Origin: Iamia sp. SCSIO 61187
GTDB taxonomy: Bacteria; Actinomycetota; Acidimicrobiia; Acidimicrobiales; Iamiaceae
DNA length: 64,000 nucleotides
Reading direction: 5' to 3'
Assembly: GCF_019443745.1 (NCBI RefSeq)
Contig: NZ_CP050948.1
Location: 3,848,001-3,912,000 of the forward strand
The notes beneath the pieces were generated by a model, which was given only the letters and a program-made list of their open reading frames with translations, was not told the DNA's origin and searched no databases. Shown piece after piece: positions 36,769 to 43,856 of this stretch. Within the stretch, counting starts at the first letter, position 1. Every line of letters begins with the position of its first letter. Both the position numbers and the translations under genes were made by a program.

Positions 36769-37626
36769 CTAGTCGCTGCCCGTCGGCGACGACCGTCCGG
36801 AGCTGCGCCTCCCGGCGAAGGCGACGGCGAAGGTGACAACGGCGATTACGACCACGACCTGGACCGGGCCGATGCGCTCGAGCCATGCCTGGAGACTGAG
36901 GCGCCATCGCTCCCCCACCTCAACGAACCGATCGTTCCGAAGGTCACCGCCGTACACGGACAGCTCCCATCGTGCGTACCAGATTGCGTAGGCACCGCTC
37001 AGGATCATCAGGCCCCCGCCGATCCGTGGCGCGTACCTCGAAAGGCGGCGCAGCTCGGCCACCGGCCACGGCCGGGCCAGCGCCGCAGAGACCCCGAGGG
37101 CAAGGATGATCGCGCCCATGCCGACGCCGTAGGCCACGTAGGCACCGATGCCGGCGAGCACGGACTCGTCCATCGCCGAGGCGGTGATGGCCAGGAAGGG
37201 CCCGATCGTGCACGACAGCGACGCGAGCGCGTAGGCCACGCCATACGTCCCCATGGCCACCGGCCCGCGTCCCCGCGCCGCTCGCACGGTGATCGCCGGC
37301 ATGGGAAGGGGTCGGCCGAGGATCGACGCGCCTCCCCCTATGACGAGGAGGAGGCCGATCGCGATCGTCACCCATGGGAGCTGACCTCGTATCCGGTCGG
37401 TCGTCGAGGACAAGGCGATCCCCAGCGCGACGAACACGACCACGAAACCGGCGGTCACCGCACCGGCTGAAGAGATCGCTCGCGCCAAGCGGCGGTCGAG
37501 CGTCGCCCGATCGCCGTCACCGCTGACGAAGAAGCCCACGTACGCAGGGAGCAGCGAGAAGCCGCAGGGGTTGATGGCCGCGACCATGCCGGCCGACAGC
37601 GACAGGATCAGCGTTGCGCTGCTCAT
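36769..37626 (-). CDS. ccdA: CcdA/DsbD-type thiol-disulfide membrane protein
   Basis: 285 aa. The ATG at 37626 overlaps the stop of the preceding gene. The first helix has AAINPCGFSLLPAYVGFF and the fourth region ASLSCTIGPFLAI, the two cysteines that shuttle electrons from cytosolic thioredoxin to the outside. The C-terminus adds one extra helix beyond the usual six. With the TlpA protein of the same operon it would reduce exported cysteines, for copper-site or cytochrome assembly. Confidence 0.88.
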   Translation of the reverse strand: MSSATLILSLSAGMVAAINPCGFSLLPAYVGFFVSGDGDRATLDRRLARAISSAGAVTAGFVVVFVALGIALSSTTDRIRGQLPWVTIAIGLLLVIGGGASILGRPLPMPAITVRAARGRGPVAMGTYGVAYALASLSCTIGPFLAITASAMDESVLAGIGAYVAYGVGMGAIILALGVSAALARPWPVAELRRLSRYAPRIGGGLMILSGAYAIWYARWELSVYGGDLRNDRFVEVGERWRLSLQAWLERIGPVQVVVVIAVVTFAVAFAGRRSSGRSSPTGSD

Positions 37627-38336
37627 GGCGCCGCCGCCCCGGGCTGCCGTCGGCCCAGCCGCACCGCCGCGAGGCACGCTCCGCCCGCCAGCACCGCGAC
37701 GCCGACGGAGGTCGTGTGCTGACGGGTCGGCGCGCTGCCGAGCCGGGGCAGCCAGATCGATGCGACGCTGCGGGTGATCGCGATGAACGCCAACCCGGCC
37801 GCGATGACGGCGCCGGCTGGCCATCCGGACCGGCACAGCCCGCGAGCCAGCGCGGCAGTCGCGAAGACGCCGATCGCCATGAGGAGCCCGATGGGGACCA
37901 TCTTCACGTCCAGTCCGTCCGGTCGGAGGCCAAGGGCGCTGACCGGCCCGTAGCAACCGTCCCTGAAGAGGCACGCCGCCTCGTACGTCCCGTAGCCCGC
38001 CATGGCGAGCGGAGTGAGGTCGGCGAGCCGCCCGAGGGGCCCTCCCGGAGCACGGCGGCCCTGCCACGCAGCCGTCGCCATCGCCGCCGCGACACCGGGC
38101 CAGAACTCGACACCGCTGCGGATCACGAGCATGTCCGAGACGCTGCCGATCGATCCGGGATCGTCGATCGCCAAGGTCACCAGCCGACCCACCACCAGAC
38201 CGACGGCAGCCGGCAGCAGGAAGGCGTCGACGACGGTCGTCTCCGGAGCCAGTGAGGAGACCGACCAGAACCGGGAGAGCAGAGCGGGGACGCCGAGAGC
38301 GGCGATGACGCTCACCAGCAGACCGAAGTCGATCAA
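37623..38336 (-). CDS. Lgt-like polytopic membrane protein between TlpA and CcdA
   Basis: 237 aa from a TTG at 38336 that overlaps the TlpA stop (TTGA), with GAGGAGG upstream. About 7 helices. YEAACLFRDGCYGP resembles the GRLGCFLAGCCYG region of Lgt enzymes, and RSGVEFWPGVAAA the GGF-like stretch before it. Key Lgt arginine and glutamate positions are not obvious, so the activity is uncertain. Both junctions are translationally coupled. Confidence 0.68.
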   Translation of the reverse strand: MIDFGLLVSVIAALGVPALLSRFWSVSSLAPETTVVDAFLLPAAVGLVVGRLVTLAIDDPGSIGSVSDMLVIRSGVEFWPGVAAAMATAAWQGRRAPGGPLGRLADLTPLAMAGYGTYEAACLFRDGCYGPVSALGLRPDGLDVKMVPIGLLMAIGVFATAALARGLCRSGWPAGAVIAAGLAFIAITRSVASIWLPRLGSAPTRQHTTSVGVAVLAGGACLAAVRLGRRQPGAAAP

Positions 38337-38881
38337 CGAAGCGCCTCCTCGATCAGCGTCGCGAGCCTCTGCTCCGAGATGCCTCCGCGGACCGTGCTGA
38401 TCAGCTCGCCGTCGCGATCGAACACGTACGTGGTCGGGTAGGCAGTCAGGCCGAGCGCCACCCGGATGCGTCCTGTCTCGTCGAAGACGTTGGGATAGGT
38501 CAGCTCGAACTCGTCGAGGAACCGGCGAGCCGCCCCCGGGTCGTCCTTCGATGCGACCCCGAGGACCACCGCCTCTCCTCGGTAGTTCTCGGCCGCCCTC
38601 TGCAGGAGCGGCATCTCCGTCCGGCACGGCGCACACCACGATGCCCACACGTTGACGACGACCGGCGTGCCTCGGAGCCCGACGAGGATGCCTTCGAACG
38701 CAGCTTCGTCGACGGCCGGCATCGATCCCTCCGCCGGTAGCGGCCTCGGTTGGCCGGAGGCCTGGAAGTCGGGGGGCGTCGGCTCCCTCAGGGCAGCGAC
38801 CCCGATCAGAAGGGCCGCGACCACGCCCACGGCCGGCAGCACCCACCGCCGCCCTCGCATGGCCAGATCCGTCACCTGCAT
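38333..38881 (-). CDS. TlpA/ResA-type exported thioredoxin
   Basis: 182 aa. The ATG at 38881 directly abuts the operator. An N-terminal anchor helix (about 12-28) precedes an extracytoplasmic thioredoxin fold with VWASWCAPCRTEMPLLQ (W82, C83, C86) and the cis-proline loop TAYPTTYVF. It is expected to reduce cysteines of exported metalloproteins with electrons from CcdA. Confidence 0.88.
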   Translation of the reverse strand: MQVTDLAMRGRRWVLPAVGVVAALLIGVAALREPTPPDFQASGQPRPLPAEGSMPAVDEAAFEGILVGLRGTPVVVNVWASWCAPCRTEMPLLQRAAENYRGEAVVLGVASKDDPGAARRFLDEFELTYPNVFDETGRIRVALGLTAYPTTYVFDRDGELISTVRGGISEQRLATLIEEALR

Positions 38882-38898
38882 TACGACAGTATGTCGTA
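38882..38898. promoter_or_regulatory. BlaI-type operator abutting the TlpA start codon
   Basis: TACGACAGTATGTCGTA, a perfect 7-3-7 dyad with no base between it and the minus-strand ATG at 38881. A bound repressor would cover the ribosome-binding region or the transcription start of a leaderless mRNA. Confidence 0.82.
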
Positions 38899-38989
38899 GG
38901 TGGCCGACCGCGCAGGGGTCGGGAACACCGGTGGCTCGGGACCCCGCCGCGTCTGCCGAGCGCCCATCGACGCCTCCGACCACCTCTTC

Positions 38990-39006
38990 TACGACGTCCT
39001 GTCGAA
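38990..39006. promoter_or_regulatory. BlaI-type operator upstream of a small ORF
   Basis: TACGACGTCCTGTCGAA, two mismatches, 3 bases before the TTG at 39010. Confidence 0.6.
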
Positions 39007-39009
39007 GGC

Positions 39010-39219
39010 TTGCGCGGTAAGCACAGCCCGACCCGCAACCGACGGATCGATCGTGGCAGCCGTCATTCTCGGGGCATCCTGCTGGCGTGCGTCGTCGGCG
39101 GCCTCGTCATCGCCCGGTCCGCGCGCCGCAGCCGCGAACCAGCCGACGCCCGAGGGTCCTCTGGAGCGGCAGAAGACCCACCGCCCGCTTCCAGCAGCGA
39201 AGGACCAGCTTCCGAGTGA
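39010..39219 (+). CDS. Possible small membrane protein
   Basis: 69 aa from a TTG placed just behind an operator dyad. A basic N-terminus, one helix (GILLACVVGGLVIA), then an acidic Ser/Pro-rich tail. No homologue recognised and no clear ribosome site. The operator and the charge pattern are the only support. Confidence 0.42.
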   Translation: MRGKHSPTRNRRIDRGSRHSRGILLACVVGGLVIARSARRSREPADARGSSGAAEDPPPASSSEGPASE

Positions 39220-39353
39220 TTGATGGCGCTCGGCGCCGTCCCGCTCACATCGAGCCCAAGCGGCGGTCGGCTGGTCCTCCCCGAACCTGGTGATGTCCGG
39301 AAGGGCTCCTTCGAGCTCGCGCTGCCGCCGGAACGTGCGCGATCGGACGCACA

Positions 39354-39953
39354 TCAGGCTGCGTCGAGGATGCCCTGCATCTCCTCGATCTCGCCCCGCT
39401 GGGCATCGATGATCGTCTGCGCCAGCTCCTTGGCCGCAGCGTTCTGACCATCGTCGAGCTCGGTCTCGGCCTGTTCGATGGCGCCCTCGTGGTGCTCGAT
39501 CATCATGGTGAGGAACATCTCGTCGAACTCCGCTCCCGAGGCGTCTTCGAGAGCGGTCATGTCCTCGTCGCCCATCATCCCGGCCATGCCCTCGTGGTCC
39601 ATGGCCTCGGGCATCTCCTGACCCCAATCCTCGAGCCACCCGCGCATCAGCTCGATCTCCGGGTCCTGAGCAGCCTTGATGCGCTCAGCGAGATCGATGA
39701 CCTCGGGACTCTCCGCGCGTCCATCCGCCAGGTCAGCCATCTCCACCGCCTGCTCGTGGTGGGGGATCATGCTCTGGGCGAAGGACACGTCGGCACCGTT
39801 GAACTCGGCGTCGGCCGCAGCTGCCTCAGTGGTCTCCGAGGAGTCGTCACCGCCGTGATCCATGCCCGCCATGTCGTCATCGCCGCCACATGCCGCGAGC
39901 AGGCTCGCGAGACCGATCAAGGCGACGAACCCGAGAACGATGCGCTTCTTCAT
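39354..39953 (-). CDS. DUF305 lipoprotein, copy 2
   Basis: 199 aa with lipobox LLAAC and the same two HH-containing DUF305 repeats as the protein at 19258-19857 (MIPHHEQAVEMA, MMIEHHEGAIEQA). Most residues are shared, so duplication was fairly recent. The His/Met/Asp linker (MAGMDHGGDD) is also kept. A BlaI-type operator lies 23 bases upstream. Confidence 0.88.
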   Translation of the reverse strand: MKKRIVLGFVALIGLASLLAACGGDDDMAGMDHGGDDSSETTEAAAADAEFNGADVSFAQSMIPHHEQAVEMADLADGRAESPEVIDLAERIKAAQDPEIELMRGWLEDWGQEMPEAMDHEGMAGMMGDEDMTALEDASGAEFDEMFLTMMIEHHEGAIEQAETELDDGQNAAAKELAQTIIDAQRGEIEEMQGILDAA

Positions 39954-39976
39954 GCGTGGCCTCCGGCCATGGGATC

Positions 39977-39993
39977 TACGACAGTGTGTCGAA
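39977..39993. promoter_or_regulatory. BlaI-type operator upstream of DUF305 lipoprotein gene 2
   Basis: TACGACAGTGTGTCGAA, one mismatch, 23 bases before the ATG at 39953. It mirrors the site at 19886 before copy 1. Confidence 0.76.
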
Positions 39994-40039
39994 CACCGTA
40001 CGAGGCGCCCACAACAGAGGCAAAGCGGGTTCGGAGCTC

Positions 40040-40365
40040 GGAGCCGGCATCGTCGTTCTTCTACATCTGTACTGCCCTCACCAGCTCCGCACGCTGGCGA
40101 CGGCCCTGCGGCAGCTCGACGACCTTCCGGTCGTCGTCGTGGTGGTGCGCATCGACCCGCACGAAGGCGGACCTCCCTTCGGCGGTTCCTCGACCGCTTC
40201 GACGCGTCGTTCATCGGCTTGGTCGGTGACGCCGAGCGCTCCACGGTGCACAGGTCGCTCCCGGGGTGACGTGATCGCCTACGGGCTAGATGATGTGGCC
40301 CGTGCCGCCTATCCCGTAGGGACCTCCGTCGCAGATTGGGTGCGCGATCTTCGGCTCCTGGCGAG
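40040..40365 (+). pseudogene. SCO1/SenC copper-chaperone remnant
   Basis: Pieces in different plus frames align in order with SCO1: ATALRQLDDLPVVVVVVRIDPHE, then LRRFLDRFDASFIGLVGDAE, then ARAAYPVGTSVADWVRDLRLL. The CxxxC copper site and the N-terminal anchor are missing. SCO1 proteins deliver copper to cytochrome oxidase, so loss here matches the general decay of copper genes in this stretch. Confidence 0.6.
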
Positions 40366-40391
40366 TGCGCGTCGGGCGCGTTGCAGAGCTG

Positions 40392-40610
40392 TCACCGTAC
40401 GCGTGATCGCGTCGCGGGTCTCGGCCCTCCGGCTGCGGCCTCCGGCCCCGCCGACAGCTGCGCCCTTGCCGAACCTTCTTCGATGACGACGAAGCGGATG
40501 CCGCCGGAGGGCTCAGCAATCACGTTGACGACCATCGTGGCGGCGACCATCACCGTCGTCAGCCCGAGCGCGACGAATGCCCCGCCGAAGAGCCCGGTGC
40601 CGAAAGCAGA
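40392..40610 (-). other. Open minus-strand frame with one membrane segment, no start codon found
   Basis: The frame reads GTGLFGGAFVALGLTTVMVA and further hydrophobic residues, then IAEPSGGIRFVVIEEGSARAQ, ending at a stop at 40392. It is coding-like, but no ATG/GTG/TTG precedes the helix. It may be a remnant; the operator at 40649 could once have served it. The rest of the 40366-40678 gap holds only that operator. Confidence 0.3.
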
Positions 40611-40648
40611 CGCTCCCCCGAAGGGCCGCCTGGCGCTCGTGAATCGCC

Positions 40649-40664
40649 TACGACATGTGTCGTT
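40649..40664. promoter_or_regulatory. BlaI-type operator variant upstream of the M15-like lipoprotein
   Basis: TACGACATGTGTCGTT has a 2-base spacer instead of 3 and one mismatch. It ends 14 bases before the GTG at 40679. Confidence 0.6.
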
Positions 40665-40678
40665 GGTAGGTTGCCATC

Positions 40679-41701
40679 GTGTCCTTCCTCGCCCGCCCGC
40701 GGCGCCTTCTCATGTTGTCAGCCGTCGCCGGCGTCCTCTCGGTGGCCGGTTGCGGCTCAGCCGCGGACGATCGCGATGTCACCGCACCATCCGTCGAGGC
40801 GTCGACCGCCACGGAGCCTGTCGACGTCACGCCCTCGTCCACAAGCACGACGCAGCCCGCTCCGGTGGTGCCGGCGGCTGTGCCCTTCCAGCCGCTTGCC
40901 GACGAGGTGGCCGTCGAGGCCAAGCAGGTCGCAGCCGATCTCGTCGTGGCAGCGGGGACCTACGACGCCGGGGCCGGAACGGTGGAAGGTGCCATGGAGC
41001 GGATCCAGGCCATCGGAGGCGACCCTATGATCGCCGACGCCATGGGGAACCTGCTCCTTCCCGACGCATCGGCGAGCGTCGAGATCGTCTACCCGCAGCT
41101 GGGCGGGCTCACCGAGACCCAGGCGTCGATCATCCTCGTCATCCGCCAGCACCTTGCCGACTCGAGCGGCCGCCGAGAGGTGACCCGCACGCTCGACGTG
41201 CGCGTGGCCAGTACCGGCGACCGCTGGGGGGTGGAGCAGGTCGCCTCCGACGGCGGCTCTCCGCCGATCGATCCGCCCCCGCCCAGCGAGGCGGCGCAGG
41301 CAGCGCTGGCCGACCCACGCCTGACGTTCCCGGACACGGCGCGGTGGGACATCGAGGCAGGTCGAGTTGACGACCGCGTGCTTGTCGCCCTGGTCGATGC
41401 GGCTGCGCAGTCCCCGCTCACCGTGACGACGATGACGGAGGGCCATCCTCTGGAGGTCTTCGGGACGCAGAGGACCAGCAACCACACGGAGGGCCGGGCG
41501 GTCGACATCTGGGCCGTCGGGGGAACACCTGTGATCGCGCTCCGCGACGATGCGAGTGCGGCGCGCAGGGTGGTGGATCGGCTGTTCGCAAGCGGTGTCG
41601 AGGAGCTCGGGTCGCCATGGGACCTGGACGGAGCGGGGGCATCTCGATCTTTCACCAACACCGTCCACCAGGACCACATCCACCTGGCCTTCGACCGTTG
41701 A
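40679..41701 (+). CDS. Lipoprotein with C-terminal M15-like peptidase domain
   Basis: 340 aa with a GTG start. Lipobox VAGC (C25) follows the signal, then a Thr/Ser/Pro/Val-rich linker and a helical middle domain. The C-terminal 110 residues show zinc-peptidase spacing: RTSNHTEGRAVDIW (H, then D 7 residues later) and HQDHIHLAF. This resembles M15/DacB-type D-Ala-D-Ala peptidases acting on peptidoglycan. Catalytic competence is not certain. The operator dyad lies just upstream. Confidence 0.75.
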   Translation: MSFLARPRRLLMLSAVAGVLSVAGCGSAADDRDVTAPSVEASTATEPVDVTPSSTSTTQPAPVVPAAVPFQPLADEVAVEAKQVAADLVVAAGTYDAGAGTVEGAMERIQAIGGDPMIADAMGNLLLPDASASVEIVYPQLGGLTETQASIILVIRQHLADSSGRREVTRTLDVRVASTGDRWGVEQVASDGGSPPIDPPPPSEAAQAALADPRLTFPDTARWDIEAGRVDDRVLVALVDAAAQSPLTVTTMTEGHPLEVFGTQRTSNHTEGRAVDIWAVGGTPVIALRDDASAARRVVDRLFASGVEELGSPWDLDGAGASRSFTNTVHQDHIHLAFDR

Positions 41702-41754
41702 CTGGGCGCGCCCCGCACGACGAGCTGGCAGGTCCCTTCAGGTACGATCGGCGG

Positions 41755-42117
41755 ATGCCTCGAAGGGTCATGGGCGCGCTCGAGGGCGAAGTGCTCGCCG
41801 TTCTGTCGGCCGCAGGTCGGCCAGTGACACCGGCCGAGGTGCGCGATGCACTCGACGCAGAGGTCGCCTACACCACGGTGGCAACCGTTCTCGCCCGGTT
41901 GCAGGCGAAGGGCTTTGTGACCCGTACGCCCTCGGCGCGCACCTACGTCTACGAGCTGGCGGTCCAGGAGTCGCGCATCGTCGCCGATCGCATGCACGGA
42001 GACCTCCGGCGCAGTTCCGACCGCAGGGGCGTGCTCCAGCAGTTCGTCGGCGATCTCGACCCAGATGAGGCTGCCGAGCTCCGCTCTCTCCTCCGGGCCG
42101 CCCAGCGCTCGGGCTGA
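41755..42117 (+). CDS. BlaI/MecI-family repressor, copy 2
   Basis: 120 aa. Winged helix: EGEVLAVLSAAGRPVTPAEV and AYTTVATVLARLQAKGFVTR. It is more diverged from the other two BlaI copies, especially in the C-terminal half. The stop overlaps the M56 gene (TGATG). No convincing dyad lies directly upstream (only a TACGATCG-like half at about 41743), so autoregulation is unclear. Confidence 0.88.
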   Translation: MPRRVMGALEGEVLAVLSAAGRPVTPAEVRDALDAEVAYTTVATVLARLQAKGFVTRTPSARTYVYELAVQESRIVADRMHGDLRRSSDRRGVLQQFVGDLDPDEAAELRSLLRAAQRSG

Positions 42118-42983
42118 TGGACCTCTGGCTGCTCCTTCCCGGGGCCCTGCTCACCGTGGCTGCGTTGGTCGCTCCCCGCGCCACGGGACGCCTCCACCCG
42201 GCGACCGCAGTACGGATCATCACGGTCGCGGCCTCAGCGGCAGCTGTGACGGCTGCGGCGTGGGTGCTCCTCGTCGTGTCCGGTCTGGCCCTCGAGGCGG
42301 GCCCGCACGGTGGCCAGCACTCCACGGTCGGCCGAGTGGTCATGTCCCACGAACCGGTTCCGGGAGCAATGGCCGCGGCGGTCATCGTGTGGTTGACGAT
42401 CGCCGCCGGACGTCTGGCCCACGCCCGCCGCGCGACGATCCTCGTCCGCCGCGCTGTCCCCGGTTCCCGTGGCGTCGTGGTGGCTGATGGCCTCGGCGTG
42501 GTGGCCCTCGCGATCCCCGGACGACGCGCGCGCATCGTCATCTCTCGGGAGACCGTCGTTCGATGCACCCCCGGCGAGACGGCGGTCGTCGTGGCGCACG
42601 AGTGGTCCCACCTCCAACGCCGTCACGGCTGGTACGCCGCAGCGGTCCGCGTCGCGTCGATCGCGTGCCCGTGGCTCAAGGCAGCGGACCGTCACGTGAC
42701 GTTCCTGCTGGAGCGATGGGCCGACGAGGACGCAGCGGCGTCGGTTGGAGATCGGAACCTCGTCGCCCGGACGATCGCCAAGCTGGCGCTGATCGGTCGA
42801 ACCCCTGACGGCGTGTTGGCCTTCGCCGGCGGCGACGCCGTGGCGCGGACGAAGGCGATGCTGGCGCCGGCGCCGGCGCCCCCCCGGCTGGCGGATCGGC
42901 TCACCGTCGCCGGTGCGAGCGCAGCGGCGACCGGTCTGGCCGGCTCCAGCCTCCAGCTGCACCACGTCCTCGCCGCTTTCTGA
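42117..42983 (+). CDS. M56 (BlaR1-like) membrane metallopeptidase, copy 2
   Basis: 288 aa. Three or four helices, with the zinc motif HEWSH (H161, E162, H165) in VVVAHEWSHLQRRHG and the conserved RWADEDAAASVGDRNLVARTI. There is no penicillin-binding sensor domain, so the signal is not read as in staphylococcal BlaR1. It is expected to cut the BlaI encoded just upstream upon an envelope or metal signal. Confidence 0.87.
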   Translation: MDLWLLLPGALLTVAALVAPRATGRLHPATAVRIITVAASAAAVTAAAWVLLVVSGLALEAGPHGGQHSTVGRVVMSHEPVPGAMAAAVIVWLTIAAGRLAHARRATILVRRAVPGSRGVVVADGLGVVALAIPGRRARIVISRETVVRCTPGETAVVVAHEWSHLQRRHGWYAAAVRVASIACPWLKAADRHVTFLLERWADEDAAASVGDRNLVARTIAKLALIGRTPDGVLAFAGGDAVARTKAMLAPAPAPPRLADRLTVAGASAAATGLAGSSLQLHHVLAAF

Positions 42984-43053
42984 TCATCCCGGGGAGGCGG
43001 CGGTGCGCAAGACCATGACCCCCGCAGCGTCCGGTGCCTCGAACGGATCCCGC

Positions 43054-43069
43054 TACGACTCTTGTAGTA
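43054..43069. promoter_or_regulatory. BlaI-type operator variant upstream of GNAT gene
   Basis: TACGACTCTTGTAGTA pairs TAC-GAC with GTA-GTA around a 4-base centre. It ends 10 bases before the GTG at 43080. Confidence 0.58.
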
Positions 43070-43079
43070 TTGTCCAGGT

Positions 43080-43811
43080 GTGGATCTCCGCGAGATGGCT
43101 GCCGTCGACCTGGCCGACGGGTCCGTCGAGATCCGACCTCTGGGCCGGGACGACCTCGCGTGGTCGGCCGCCCTCCACCGAGCGCAGCTCCCCCATGGGT
43201 TCTTCGCCCAGCTCGGCGCTCGGTACCTTCGTACGTACCACGCGAGCTTCATCACCAGCCCGCATGCGCTCGGCCTGGTGGCGGTCGCTCGAGGAAGGCC
43301 GTCAGGTTTCCTCCTGGCGACGACGGACGGGGCCGCTCACTACCGCCATGTGCTCCGCTACTCGGGGCTGCGCCTGATCCTGCGTGGCGCGCTCGCGCTG
43401 ACGACACGGCCGCGGCTGCTCCTCCGCTTCGTCGTCACTCGGGCCCGGCGATACGCCCGCGGCGCCCACCGCCTCCGCCGACAGCACTCTCAGGCTCCCC
43501 CGAAGCACGGGCGCGCCAGCGAGGTGGTGCATGTCGCAGTCGACCCGGCTTGCTCTGGCAAGGGGATCGGGAGCGCGCTGCTCATCCATGCCGAGGCCGC
43601 AGTGGCGGGCTTGGGTGCCGTTCGAATGATTGCAAAGACGGCCGATGCTGGAGGGTTCTACGTCTCCGCCGGCTGGGTGAAGGTCGCATCGAAGACCGAC
43701 TTGGAAGGCGTGCGCCACGACGTCTTCAAGCGGAGACTCGATCGGCCGCTCGCCTCGAACGGAGATCGACAGACCCTGCCCGTCGCCGCCGCCGCGACCG
43801 GCCTTGCGTAA
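43080..43811 (+). CDS. GNAT-family N-acetyltransferase
   Basis: 243 aa with a GTG start. The acetyl-CoA loop is VVHVAVDPACSGKGIGSALLIHAE, and the fold ends with GGFYVSAGWVKV. The N-terminal half (HGFFAQLGARYLRTYHASF) is typical of uncharacterised GNATs in envelope gene clusters. The substrate is unknown. The operator ahead of it links it to the BlaI set. Confidence 0.82.
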   Translation: MDLREMAAVDLADGSVEIRPLGRDDLAWSAALHRAQLPHGFFAQLGARYLRTYHASFITSPHALGLVAVARGRPSGFLLATTDGAAHYRHVLRYSGLRLILRGALALTTRPRLLLRFVVTRARRYARGAHRLRRQHSQAPPKHGRASEVVHVAVDPACSGKGIGSALLIHAEAAVAGLGAVRMIAKTADAGGFYVSAGWVKVASKTDLEGVRHDVFKRRLDRPLASNGDRQTLPVAAAATGLA

Positions 43812-43856
43812 AAGTTTCGTGAGCCAAGTGCCGAGGCCGGCCGAGCATGAGGTCGA

